A program made the translations under genes and the position numbers. Positions 17,128 to 24,840 of a stretch of 35,156 nt of DNA are shown one piece after another; position 1 is the stretch's first letter; each line of letters starts with the position of its first letter. Under the pieces are notes generated by a model. It saw nothing but the letters and a program-made list of their open reading frames with translations, made no database searches and was not told the DNA's origin. Where the stretch lies: contig JALVQM010000300.1 of the NCBI GenBank assembly GCA_027025615.1, positions 1 to 35,156 on the forward strand, written 5' to 3'. The stretch is from Desulfobacteraceae bacterium (GTDB lineage Bacteria; Desulfobacterota; Desulfobacteria; Desulfobacterales; Desulfosarcinaceae).

Positions 17128-17757
17128 TCATCCTTGCTCGGACGCATATATAACCACCAAAGCCCGCGAAGGGCCTTCCTCGATGCTACGCAGGGCATGG
17201 GGTATACCGGAATCAAAGTAGATGCTGTCACCTGTCGCAAGTTCTATGCGTTGGTCTGCTCCGATAAACTCCAGGGATCCTTCGGTTACATGCAGAAATT
17301 CTTCCCCGGGATGAGTGTAATAGTTGAGCTTGGCATTGTCCACCGGGTTGAAAGTCACCATAAACGGCTCCATGTGACGACGAGCAATGGGCCGTGCCAA
17401 TGAAACGTAAGTATACCCACCGGGTGAAGATTTACGTATCAGTTCATTGAAATCGGCGGAACGGTCCGCCTGCCTGACAACCGAAATACGCTGGTTTGGT
17501 TCAGTTTCCCTGAAAAAATACCCTATGGTAACCCCCAGAGCCTTGGATATCTTTATCAGGGTTGCCAGGGGAGGAGCAATGACATCGTTTTCGATTTGTG
17601 AAAGCAGGGATTTGGACAACCCCGTCAGATCAGAAACATTTTGGAGAGTCAAGCCCCTTGCACGCCGGCGACGGCGGATTTTGTTGCCCAGGGCAAGGGC
17701 ATCGACCTCTTTCTTTACATCCTGGTCACTTGTTATGGGAACTAGCGGCTCTTTCAA
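17128..17757 (-). CDS. XRE-family regulator with C-terminal cupin domain
   Basis: This regulator of about 209 residues has an N-terminal XRE-type helix-turn-helix (about residues 28-82; LGNKIRRRRRARGLTLQNV then SKSLLSQIENDV) and a C-terminal cupin (about 130-200; YTHPGEEFLHVTEG, then SIYFDSGIPHAL). The cupin His and Glu residues are kept, so it can probably bind a small ligand or metal. Relatives regulate amino-acid and polyamine use. The start codon appears to be TTG at 17757; no upstream ATG is in frame. It lies on the same strand as, and 93 bases ahead of, livK, with a livK promoter between, so control of the liv operon is the natural inference. It is probably also autoregulated through 17856-17881. 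Confidence 0.87.
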   Translation of the reverse strand: MKEPLVPITSDQDVKKEVDALALGNKIRRRRRARGLTLQNVSDLTGLSKSLLSQIENDVIAPPLATLIKISKALGVTIGYFFRETEPNQRISVVRQADRSADFNELIRKSSPGGYTYVSLARPIARRHMEPFMVTFNPVDNAKLNYYTHPGEEFLHVTEGSLEFIGADQRIELATGDSIYFDSGIPHALRSIEEGPSRALVVIYASEQG

Positions 17758-17834
17758 TGCTTATTCTTTCAGGAAAGCGGTTTGCAGTTTTCTTTTAAAG
17801 AGCTTCTATTTAATAAATTAGATTTAGTACTGGC

Positions 17835-17863
17835 CTATTAAGTCAAATTTTTATTGATGTCAA
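17835..17863 (-). promoter_or_regulatory. Sigma-70-like promoter of the XRE-cupin gene
   Basis: On the minus strand TTGACA (17863-17858) and TAATAG (17840-17835) are 17 bases apart. The -35 element lies inside one arm of the palindrome at 17856-17881, so a bound repressor would block it. Confidence 0.55.
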
Positions 17864-17881
17864 ACAAAATTTGGTGACATC
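17856..17881. promoter_or_regulatory. Palindromic operator overlapping the XRE-cupin promoter
   Basis: GATGTCA (17856-17862) and TGACATC (17875-17881) are perfect inverted arms around a 12-base AT-rich centre. The centre-to-centre distance of about two helical turns suits a dimeric helix-turn-helix protein. Overlap with the -35 box suggests autorepression by the adjacent regulator; this link is inference. Confidence 0.55.
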
Positions 17882-18249
17882 GGACAGGCTACAACCCACT
17901 TTATTTAAAACTATTAAGGTAAAAATACAAGCTCGTAGCCGGATAGTTAAAAATGACCAAGAGCAGCGTCTGGCAAAAACGGCCAGAATCATAATCGCCT
18001 CCGCAAGACAGAAGCAGTTATGCACTCGGCGAAACGGGCCGTAAGGAACCGATTTTTCCCGGCCGGGGCCGGATACGTCGGTTCTCCTAAAAATCATTTA
18101 GGAACAACGGTAACGAAAATGCTTGCCGCTAAACAACCATTAGCTTATAAGCCAATAAATTGGTGTTCCGGGACAATATCAGGCACCAATGTTGTTTGCA
18201 AAATCTTCAACATGATTGTTCGGCAACAGTCTGCAATTCAGGATGGATA

Positions 18250-19104
18250 ATGCGAAAACGTATTGGCCTGGTTGTCAAAAACGACCCCAAAGCCCAGAAA
18301 ACAGCATTTAAGTTCACAAAATGGCTTCAGGACCGTGGCCTGGAAGTAGTCCGGAAAGACGGATCCGGCAGTAAGTCGGCAAAGACCAAATATGCGTCCA
18401 AGGCTCCGGCTGATTTGTACTGCGTGTTTGTCCTGGGAGGAGATGGAACCTTTCTTAGCGCAGTGCGCTGGATTGGGGACCAGGCAATTGCCGTTATGGG
18501 AATCAAGTTCGGCGAGGTAGGATTTTTAGCCGAAACCCTTGAAGCCCAATTCTTCAACGCTGCTGAAAGAATTTTAGACCACGGTTTCAGCACCTTTCCG
18601 CGTATGCGGCTTACCATAGATATCTACTGCAACGGAACTTTTCTAAAACGGGAAACAGTGCTCAATGACATGGTAATTAATAAGGGAGCCTTGGCCCGGC
18701 TGGCACAAATCGAGACCTATATCGACGACTACCATCTTACCGATTTCAGGGCCGACGGGTTGATTGTTGCAACCCCAACAGGTTCTACGGCTTATTCACT
18801 GGCCGCCGGAGGGCCCATAATAAATCCTTCGGTGCCGGCTATTCTTCTGACCCCCATCTGCCCGTTTACCCTTACCAACCGACCGTTGATAGTACCGGAA
18901 ACAGCTACAATCAAGATCCGGCTGGCGAGAGATTCTTCTGATATCATGTTGACCTGCGACGGCCAGGTAGGCATTCCTATCGACCAAAGCCACACCATCA
19001 CAGTCCGCAAAAGCGCCAGTGACTTACATATGATTCAATTACCGGGCCAGAATTACTATGAAATCCTCAAAACCAGGTTGAAATGGAGCGGCGGCCGCAG
19101 CTGA
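18250..19104 (+). CDS. nadK: NAD kinase
   Basis: This cytoplasmic enzyme of about 284 residues phosphorylates NAD to NADP. It has the catalytic GGDGT motif (VLGGDGTFLSAVR), the ND motif (LNDMVINKGAL) and the glycine-rich region ATPTGSTAYSLAAGGPI. The open frame extends upstream to 18160, but ATG 18250 begins with the family-typical MRKRIGLVVK and has AGGATGG just before it. Its stop is three bases from the stop of the convergent mlaD-like gene, so the two transcripts probably overlap. Confidence 0.94.
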   Translation: MRKRIGLVVKNDPKAQKTAFKFTKWLQDRGLEVVRKDGSGSKSAKTKYASKAPADLYCVFVLGGDGTFLSAVRWIGDQAIAVMGIKFGEVGFLAETLEAQFFNAAERILDHGFSTFPRMRLTIDIYCNGTFLKRETVLNDMVINKGALARLAQIETYIDDYHLTDFRADGLIVATPTGSTAYSLAAGGPIINPSVPAILLTPICPFTLTNRPLIVPETATIKIRLARDSSDIMLTCDGQVGIPIDQSHTITVRKSASDLHMIQLPGQNYYEILKTRLKWSGGRS

Positions 19105-19107
19105 AAA

Positions 19108-20148
19108 TTATTCACGCAGGCGGGACTTGTTGTGGTCGGCCGGAGGCACCCGGGGTAAGTTTCCCCTGATAAGGACGTTTTTCTCAAGTGAACGTACAAC
19201 ACTGTCTATCCGCTTGACTCCATCACGAATTTCTTGAATACCGTTAAGCGCCCCCCGGGTAATATGCGGTACATCCCGGCTGCCTACCTCAACGTTGTCC
19301 AAAATGACTCTCAACGATCCGACTGCCTCACGCAAATTAACCACGATCTGTCTGATAGCTGCAAGGCTGGACCCCAAATCAGCTCCCGCCTGTTTGAAAG
19401 AAGCCAGGTTCTGGTTTACCAACTTCATGGTTTCAGGGGTTTGGGAAGTCGCCCTGCCCAAATCAGCCAAAATACTATCCAAACTGGCCAAGCTCTTCCT
19501 GATGGCATCCAGAAGCTCACGGGAATTGATCAAGGCCCCCAATGTGCCCCGCCCAGACTCCAGGTCATCGGTAATGGCAGCCACGTTGGCACTTATCCTG
19601 CGGACATTTTCCAGTGTTCCCAGCAACGGCCCGTCAGGGGCGCGAAGCTCTTCGATCAACCTGGCTAAATTCTGAATGGCAATCACTGCCATTTTGGCTG
19701 TTTTTTCAACCTGGAACTCAGTCAACAAATCATCCAGGGAGCGCTTTTCCCGGGAAGGTATTTCGCCTTTCTCCGGCAAAAGCGGGGCCTTGGATGACCC
19801 GGGAATTATGGAAACATACTCAGAGCCGATAAAAGTTGGACTCTCCACGACACAAACACTGTCTGTCCTTATTCTTGAAGAATATTTTTCCAGGATAGCC
19901 AGGGTAACCCGCACCTTGTCTTTTTCAAGGCTGATATCTTTTACTTTTCCAATGTCAGTCTTGTACAGCTTAACAGCCGCATTTTTCTGCAGGTTATAAT
20001 TCTGATCAAATGTTGTGTAATAGACCACGTAAGTCTGGAACCATCCCTCACCTCTGCCGATTACAACCAGGGCTGCGATCGTAAGTCCAAGCACAACGAC
20101 CATAAATAAACCAACCATTTTTTCCCTGGTTGTATAGTCCGTATCCAT
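19108..20148 (-). CDS. mlaD: MCE-domain protein MlaD-like, lipid transport
   Basis: This 346-residue protein has one N-terminal membrane helix (about residues 12-32) and then a single MCE domain (about 40-120; AVKLYKTDIGKVKDISL and FIGSEYVSIIPGS). A long, mostly helical C-terminal region (about 150-320) carries regularly spaced Leu and Ile. MCE proteins form hexameric rings in the periplasm that carry phospholipids between the inner and outer membranes. The long helical tail is like those of needle- or tunnel-forming MCE proteins more than of short E. coli MlaD. It follows the MlaE- and MlaF-like genes in one operon, the standard order. Confidence 0.88.
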   Translation of the reverse strand: MDTDYTTREKMVGLFMVVVLGLTIAALVVIGRGEGWFQTYVVYYTTFDQNYNLQKNAAVKLYKTDIGKVKDISLEKDKVRVTLAILEKYSSRIRTDSVCVVESPTFIGSEYVSIIPGSSKAPLLPEKGEIPSREKRSLDDLLTEFQVEKTAKMAVIAIQNLARLIEELRAPDGPLLGTLENVRRISANVAAITDDLESGRGTLGALINSRELLDAIRKSLASLDSILADLGRATSQTPETMKLVNQNLASFKQAGADLGSSLAAIRQIVVNLREAVGSLRVILDNVEVGSRDVPHITRGALNGIQEIRDGVKRIDSVVRSLEKNVLIRGNLPRVPPADHNKSRLRE

Positions 20149-20198
20149 ATTTTCAGCCTTATCGACTTGTAAATTAATATATTAAGGTATTACAGACC

Positions 20199-20876
20199 TC
20201 AGGCATATCGCAAACATCCTTCCGCTAAAACCAGGTGACGATTGGCTGCCTTGCGAAAAAATGCATCCCCGCCGGAAGTAAAGACCAGCGGAACCGACTT
20301 TAAAATAAATTCTTCCAGAACCCGGCGAACGACCTGAAAACGCCTGTCAGTAACCAGATCGCCGGGTCTGTCTATCAAAATTATTTCAGGATTTTTGGAC
20401 AACTCCCGCACAATGACCGCCAATTGAATATCAACCTGGTCCAGTTCCGAAGGCCTAAGTTCAATTTTCCGCTCAAGGTCAAGCAGTTGACATAGCACTT
20501 TTTCTTCCGCCCCAAGTCCAATAGAAAAAGAGTTTCCGAAATACCATTTCATTAAAAGCAGATTTTCCCTTATGCTCAGGTTGCTGATCAGGGACGCATC
20601 TTGAGCGATATAACTGATACGCCTTTTGCACTCAAGCAAATCTCGATAATCATCTGTACGGTGCTCGTGGCCCAGGAAAAAATACCTGCCGGCGTCCGGC
20701 TTTTCCAAAGTAGCCAGAGCCCGCAGCAAAAGCAAACCGTCAGCCGGATCACTTGATTCCAGGTATACAACTTCTCCCGGGCCAATGGTCAATGAACACT
20801 TTTTGAGGCCATGGCCCGCTTTTTCAGAGGCGATTACATAATCTTCTATGGCCACTTTCGAAGCATTACGATTCAT
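20199..20876 (-). CDS. Degenerate MlaF-like ABC ATPase subunit (probable pseudo-ATPase)
   Basis: This 225-residue protein has the fold outline of an ABC ATPase and sits exactly where MlaF belongs, overlapping mlaE by four bases. The catalytic motifs are lost. The Walker A position reads LESSDPADGLLLL with no GxxGxGK(S/T) and no P-loop Lys. The signature position reads RPSELDQVDIQLA instead of LSGG. Walker B keeps the Asp, but the catalytic Glu is Arg (IILIDRPGD). The switch His is replaced (VFTSGGDA). The Q-loop Gln remains (YIAQDASL). The frame is intact and full length, so this is not simple decay. It probably cannot hydrolyse ATP on its own; it may be a structural subunit with a separate ATPase, or MlaE here may work without ATP. 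Confidence 0.82.
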   Translation of the reverse strand: MNRNASKVAIEDYVIASEKAGHGLKKCSLTIGPGEVVYLESSDPADGLLLLRALATLEKPDAGRYFFLGHEHRTDDYRDLLECKRRISYIAQDASLISNLSIRENLLLMKWYFGNSFSIGLGAEEKVLCQLLDLERKIELRPSELDQVDIQLAVIVRELSKNPEIILIDRPGDLVTDRRFQVVRRVLEEFILKSVPLVFTSGGDAFFRKAANRHLVLAEGCLRYA

Positions 20877-21649
20877 AAATAAAACACCAGCGAAACAAAT
20901 ATATTAATTATCATACAATACAAAAATGACTCCACGGCGGCCTTTGAGGTGGCCATGGGGACATCATTTATTCTTTTGCCAACCTCAAATCCTCGTTGCA
21001 GGCATGTTACCGCGATCACAATTCCAAACAAAACCGCTTTAATAAAACCGACCAACAGATCCGCAGGAGCCATGGACTTTGTGATTTGATCAAGAAAATT
21101 GTCGAGTGGAATCCGGGTCAACATCCAGACCGCAACATATCCTCCTGAAATTGCAACCATGTCAAAAACGACAAAGAGACAGACCATGGCTGTGGTCAGC
21201 CCCACAAGACGAGGTACGCAAATGACCCGCATTGGATCAATTCCGTTTAATTCTATGGCCTCCAACTCACCCAGCACCCGCATGTATCCTGTTTCAATTG
21301 TGACTGCAGTGGCAGTCCTTAGAATGACAATAAGTGCGGTAATAATGGGGCCCAACTCACGAAATATCAACAAAACAGCTGTCCGTGAAAAATTGTACTG
21401 ACCTGAAACCTTGGCAACTTGAAGCAAAATCATTGAGCCTGTAAGCAAGGCAACCGGTAAAATTACCGCCATTGCCTGAACGGCGGTAAAGAAAATCTGA
21501 TCGATAGTAATCCGGCGGACCATGAGCCTGCCTGAACTTGACCGCTGCCTCATGGTAACAAAAATTCGCCATGCCAGGGCGCAAAGTTTCAGCAGGTGAT
21601 CTGTTGCGTGGAGGGTTTTATGGCCAATTGTACCTAAAAATGTTTGCAT
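20873..21649 (-). CDS. mlaE: MlaE-family lipid ABC transporter permease
   Basis: This 258-residue integral membrane protein has an N-terminal amphipathic segment and about five to six membrane helices. Family motifs are FFTAVQAMAVILPVALLTG, the FRELGPIITALIVILRTATA stretch (cut here to its key residues RELGP and RTAT), and the loop GELEAIELNGIDPMRVICVPR that contacts the ATPase. It is the permease of Mla-type phospholipid transport. The gene is first in the operon and overlaps the degenerate ATPase gene by four bases. The ribosome site before ATG 21649 is weak. Confidence 0.9.
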   Translation of the reverse strand: MQTFLGTIGHKTLHATDHLLKLCALAWRIFVTMRQRSSSGRLMVRRITIDQIFFTAVQAMAVILPVALLTGSMILLQVAKVSGQYNFSRTAVLLIFRELGPIITALIVILRTATAVTIETGYMRVLGELEAIELNGIDPMRVICVPRLVGLTTAMVCLFVVFDMVAISGGYVAVWMLTRIPLDNFLDQITKSMAPADLLVGFIKAVLFGIVIAVTCLQRGFEVGKRINDVPMATSKAAVESFLYCMIINIFVSLVFYL

Positions 21650-21776
21650 TGGATCGTACGGTTGCAGGCTGTTTTCCCCTATGCAATATTTCTTGGCCGG
21701 TGATCAACAAAAGATAGACTGTTTATCGGCTGTTTATCCTTGATTCACCCGCCAAAAATCCAAGCATAGATGATTA

Positions 21777-21806
21777 TTGACTTGTAATGTGCTCTTACAG
21801 TATAGG
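21777..21806 (+). promoter_or_regulatory. Possible promoter of the 21850 gene
   Basis: TTGACT (21777-21782) and TATAGG (21801-21806) are separated by 18 bases, ahead of the secreted-protein gene starting at 21850. It lies in the 200-base divergent gap between that gene and mlaE. Confidence 0.42.
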
Positions 21807-21849
21807 GTAACAAAGGTCAATGAATTCACTAATGTTTTGAATTTTCAAT

Positions 21850-22728
21850 ATGAAATTTTTTTTAAGTTTGATTGCCTCATTTTGCGTTGTTATGGTCGGC
21901 TTGACAACGGCATCTACTGATTGTCAATTCAACGGCCGCTATCTTGAACAACTGGACAACGGAACAATCGACTGGACCGACTTTAAAATAACCGCCTGGA
22001 ACTCGGATAACTGCACGAATCTAGATAGCCCCCAAGTCAATTCCCAGCTTGCCTCTACGGGCAGCTTCCAGCCACAAGCTGTTACTGAACTGATGAACAT
22101 TGTACTTTCACTGCCGGTCGACTCCAATAGCCGTGTCAGTGACAGAATCTCCGGCAACCGTTTAATAAGGAGCCAGCTTGAAGAAATAATCACTTCAAAG
22201 CCAACAACCGTGCTGGCAAATGATCAAACTATCGCTTTGCAATTCAATCTGAAGGGCGCTTTTTTGCAACTGCTCCTTCCGGAGGAAATCAAGCAGCTTT
22301 CTGAAATTCAAACAGTAACAACAAAGACCAAAGGCAAAACCAGCCAACAGCAACCAAATAAATATTCCGGTCTGGTAATAGATGCCAGGGCTATAAAAGC
22401 CTCACCGGCTCTGGTTCCCGAAATCAGGGATGAAAACGGTCGACAGATTTATGGAACGGCATTTATCAGCCGTGAGTTTGCCGTCCAGTATGGGGCCGGC
22501 CTTTATGCTTGCTGCATGAATGAAAAGGTAAAGCAGAAGGTGGGCAAAAACCCTCTGTCAATCAGAGCTTTGAAAGCCATTGGCCCAAACCAGTCCACCC
22601 TGGTGGTAAGCAATGGAGACGCTGCCAAGCTGCGCAGTGTTTCCTCCCATCTCAGTTTTTTAAAACAAGCCAGAGTGGCAATCCTGCTCAGTGAAGAAAA
22701 TCCTCCACTGGACAAAGGAAAACCATGA
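21850..22728 (+). CDS. Secreted protein of uncertain family (LPP20/FlgT-like C-terminal half)
   Basis: A 292-residue protein with a signal peptide (MKFFLSL, hydrophobic to about residue 20). The middle and C-terminal segment YSGLVIDARAIKASPALVPEI with DENGRQIYG and ISREFAVQYG resembles a segment I recall from LPP20/FlgT-like outer-envelope proteins of Gram-negative bacteria. The match is from memory and not firm. It contains four Cys, including a CC pair, which may form disulfides. ATG 21850 has only a weak ribosome site. Its stop overlaps the start of the TPR lipoprotein by four bases (ATGA), so the two act together, probably at the outer membrane. Confidence 0.6.
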   Translation: MKFFLSLIASFCVVMVGLTTASTDCQFNGRYLEQLDNGTIDWTDFKITAWNSDNCTNLDSPQVNSQLASTGSFQPQAVTELMNIVLSLPVDSNSRVSDRISGNRLIRSQLEEIITSKPTTVLANDQTIALQFNLKGAFLQLLLPEEIKQLSEIQTVTTKTKGKTSQQQPNKYSGLVIDARAIKASPALVPEIRDENGRQIYGTAFISREFAVQYGAGLYACCMNEKVKQKVGKNPLSIRALKAIGPNQSTLVVSNGDAAKLRSVSSHLSFLKQARVAILLSEENPPLDKGKP

Positions 22729-23156
22729 AAATGATATTTTCAAAACCGGCAGGGCATTGTCTTTTCAGGAAAATTACTCCCATTTTTCTAGCTTTGATGA
22801 CAATTTGGCTCACAGGATGCGGTCCGGAGGCAATTGTACTGCGTTCCGGGCTGGATACTCCTGCCCAGCATGTGGCCAATGGAAATCGCTTTTTGAAAAA
22901 CGGGAAAACAGATGCTGCTATACGTGAATTTAACCGCGCCCTCGAACTGGCTCCGAATTATTCACCGGCCTATGTAGGCCTTGCCATTGTCAAGGGCCAA
23001 AATGGCGATATCGAAGGCGGCCTGTCTCTTATGGACAAGGCTGACAAGCTTGCCAAAACAAAAGCTGAAATTCAAACCGTTGACACCGGGTTCTGTACCC
23101 TTTACCGCCTCAAACGCCAACGACTGAGAAACACCCCGTCGGCAGCGGCACCCTGA
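22725..23156 (+). CDS. TPR-containing lipoprotein
   Basis: This 143-residue protein has a signal sequence ending in a lipobox LTGC, with the lipidated Cys near residue 32. About two tetratricopeptide repeats follow (NGNRFLKNGKTDAAIREFNRALELAPNYSPAY is the first, described by its start NGNRFLKNG and end ALELAPNYSPAY; the second starts GLAIVKGQNGD). TPR lipoproteins are scaffolds for envelope assemblies. The second residue after the Cys is Pro rather than Asp, so outer-membrane sorting is likely. Translation is coupled to the upstream secreted protein by an ATGA overlap. No specific partner can be named. Confidence 0.8.
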   Translation: MKMIFSKPAGHCLFRKITPIFLALMTIWLTGCGPEAIVLRSGLDTPAQHVANGNRFLKNGKTDAAIREFNRALELAPNYSPAYVGLAIVKGQNGDIEGGLSLMDKADKLAKTKAEIQTVDTGFCTLYRLKRQRLRNTPSAAAP

Positions 23157-23230
23157 AACCTTTTCAGGCAGGCATTCGTTCCGCCCCCCGCCCGGGCAAA
23201 AACCGGTATTGGTCCACCACTGTTATCTAA

Positions 23231-23370
23231 CAGGCTGTCGAAAAACGTCATGAGCGCAGGTCAGACAAGGCAAAATCCGACGAAAAAGCGCAGTTTATTG
23301 GTAATAAATGAGCATTTTGAGGAGGATTTTAACGCCCTATGGCCAAGCGTAATAGTTTTTCAAGAGCCTG
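23231..23370. repeat. 140-bp imperfect palindrome with terminal inverted repeats (MITE-like)
   Basis: The ends are near-identical inverted repeats: CAGGCTGTCGAAAAACG on the left and, read on the other strand, CAGGCTCTTGAAAAACT on the right. Further pairing continues inward: AAAATCC against GGATTTT, and a central TTTATT-GGT-AATAAA hairpin. The element is flanked by CTAA on both sides (23227-23230 and 23371-23374), which could be a target duplication. It has no coding capacity. It sits between convergent genes, and its right end touches the ahcY stop codon, so it may also act as a transcription barrier. This is the only copy in the window. Confidence 0.7.
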
Positions 23371-24825
23371 CTAATATCGATAATGACCCGGTTTAAAAGG
23401 CCCCTCAACCGGTACCCCCAGGTACTGCGCCTGTTTGGGAGTTAAACGTTCCAATTTTACGCCCAATTTTGTAAGATGCAACCTGGCAACTTCTTCGTCC
23501 AGCTTTTTAGGCAGGGTGTAAACCTTTTTAGCGTATTCTTTTGTAGCAAGCTCAATTTGTGCCAAGCACTGGTTGGTAAAACTGTTGCTCATTACAAAAC
23601 TGGGGTGGCCCGTAGCACAACCCAGATTGACCAGTCTGCCTTCAGCCAGGACAATTACACTTCGTCCTGATTTCAATGTCCACTTGTCCACCTGGGGTTT
23701 TATGTTTTCCCGCCTGCATTCAGGTGTGGTTTCCAGGTAGCGCATTTCTATTTCACTGTCAAAATGACCTATGTTGCAAATTATAGCCTCGTCTTTCATC
23801 TGCTCCATGTGACTGCCGGTTATGACGTCACAACAGCCAGTGGCCGTAACGAAAATATCGCCGACAGGAGCAGCTTCATCCATGGTAACCACTTGAAAGC
23901 CTTCCATCGCCGCCTGAAGGGCACAAATAGGATCAATCTCAGTGATCAATACCCGGGCTCCATATCCCCGCATTGACTGGGCGCAACCTTTGCCCACATC
24001 ACCGTAGCCGCAAACCACGACCACTTTGCCGGCCACCATCACGTCTGTGGCCCTCTTGATGCCATCGGCCAGAGACTCCCGGCACCCATAAAGATTATCA
24101 AACTTGGACTTGGTCACCGAATCGTTTACATTGAAAGCCGGAAACAAAAGCTGACCACTTTTTTCCAGTTGATACAAGCGATGAACTCCGGTCGTTGTTT
24201 CCTCAGAAACCCCGCGTATTTTTTCAGCTATACTTGTCCAGAACCCCTTGTTGCGCTGGTGGGACAGCCGCAGCCTTGCAATCAGACACCGCATGTCCTC
24301 ACTATCGTATTCAGCATCCAAAAGGGCGGGGTTTTTTTCCACCGCCACACCCTGATGCACATAAAGGGTAGCATCACCACCGTCGTCTACAATAAGATCA
24401 GGGCCGCCGCCATCGGGCCAGATCAAGGCCTGTTCGGTACACCACCAGTATTCTGCAAGGGTTTCGCCCTTCCAGGCAAAAACAGCTGCCGAGCCTTTCT
24501 TGGCTATGGCGGCGGCGGCATGATCCTGGGTGGAAAAAATGTTGCAGGATGCCCAGCGTATATCAGCGCCCAGTTCCCTGAGAGTATCGATGAGCATTGC
24601 GGTTTGAATCGTCATGTGCAGGCTGCCTGTTACCCGCATTCCTTTGAGTGGCTTCCGGGGTCCATATTTTTCCCGCACAGCCATCAAACCGGGCATTTCG
24701 TTCTCGGCCAGTTGCATTTCCTTCAAACCCAGTTCAGCCAGGGAAATATCGGCTACCTTATGGGGCAGCTTTGGATCGTATCCCGGCACCTCTGCTAGAG
24801 GTTTGATATTGTAAACCGCTTTCAT
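23371..24825 (-). CDS. ahcY: S-adenosylhomocysteine hydrolase (adenosylhomocysteinase)
   Basis: This 484-residue cytoplasmic enzyme splits S-adenosylhomocysteine to adenosine and homocysteine, clearing the inhibitor of SAM-dependent methylation. Visible motifs include GSLHMTIQTAMLIDTL, the active-site region SVTKSKFDNLYGCRESL, the NAD-binding VVVCGYGDVGKGCAQ and the C-terminal KPGHYRY. Length is full for bacterial forms. It lies 15 bases after metK on the same strand, so the SAM synthesis and SAH removal genes form one operon. The stop codon lies directly against the 140-bp palindrome. A ribosome site AAAGGAGG is present just ahead of the ATG. Confidence 0.96.
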   Translation of the reverse strand: MKAVYNIKPLAEVPGYDPKLPHKVADISLAELGLKEMQLAENEMPGLMAVREKYGPRKPLKGMRVTGSLHMTIQTAMLIDTLRELGADIRWASCNIFSTQDHAAAAIAKKGSAAVFAWKGETLAEYWWCTEQALIWPDGGGPDLIVDDGGDATLYVHQGVAVEKNPALLDAEYDSEDMRCLIARLRLSHQRNKGFWTSIAEKIRGVSEETTTGVHRLYQLEKSGQLLFPAFNVNDSVTKSKFDNLYGCRESLADGIKRATDVMVAGKVVVVCGYGDVGKGCAQSMRGYGARVLITEIDPICALQAAMEGFQVVTMDEAAPVGDIFVTATGCCDVITGSHMEQMKDEAIICNIGHFDSEIEMRYLETTPECRRENIKPQVDKWTLKSGRSVIVLAEGRLVNLGCATGHPSFVMSNSFTNQCLAQIELATKEYAKKVYTLPKKLDEEVARLHLTKLGVKLERLTPKQAQYLGVPVEGPFKPGHYRY

Positions 24826-24840
24826 ATGGTTTGCCTCCTT

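Larger units (their letters stand above)
17758..18249. other. Divergent intergenic region, regulator to nadK
   Basis: This 492-base gap separates the XRE-cupin gene (minus) from nadK (plus). The left third is AT-rich and holds the regulator promoter and palindrome described separately. Short open frames on both strands (17843-18097 minus, 18020-18250 plus) have no ribosome site or recognisable domain. I saw no RNA gene or terminator in the remainder. An nadK promoter must lie in the right half, but I could not choose one. Confidence 0.5.
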
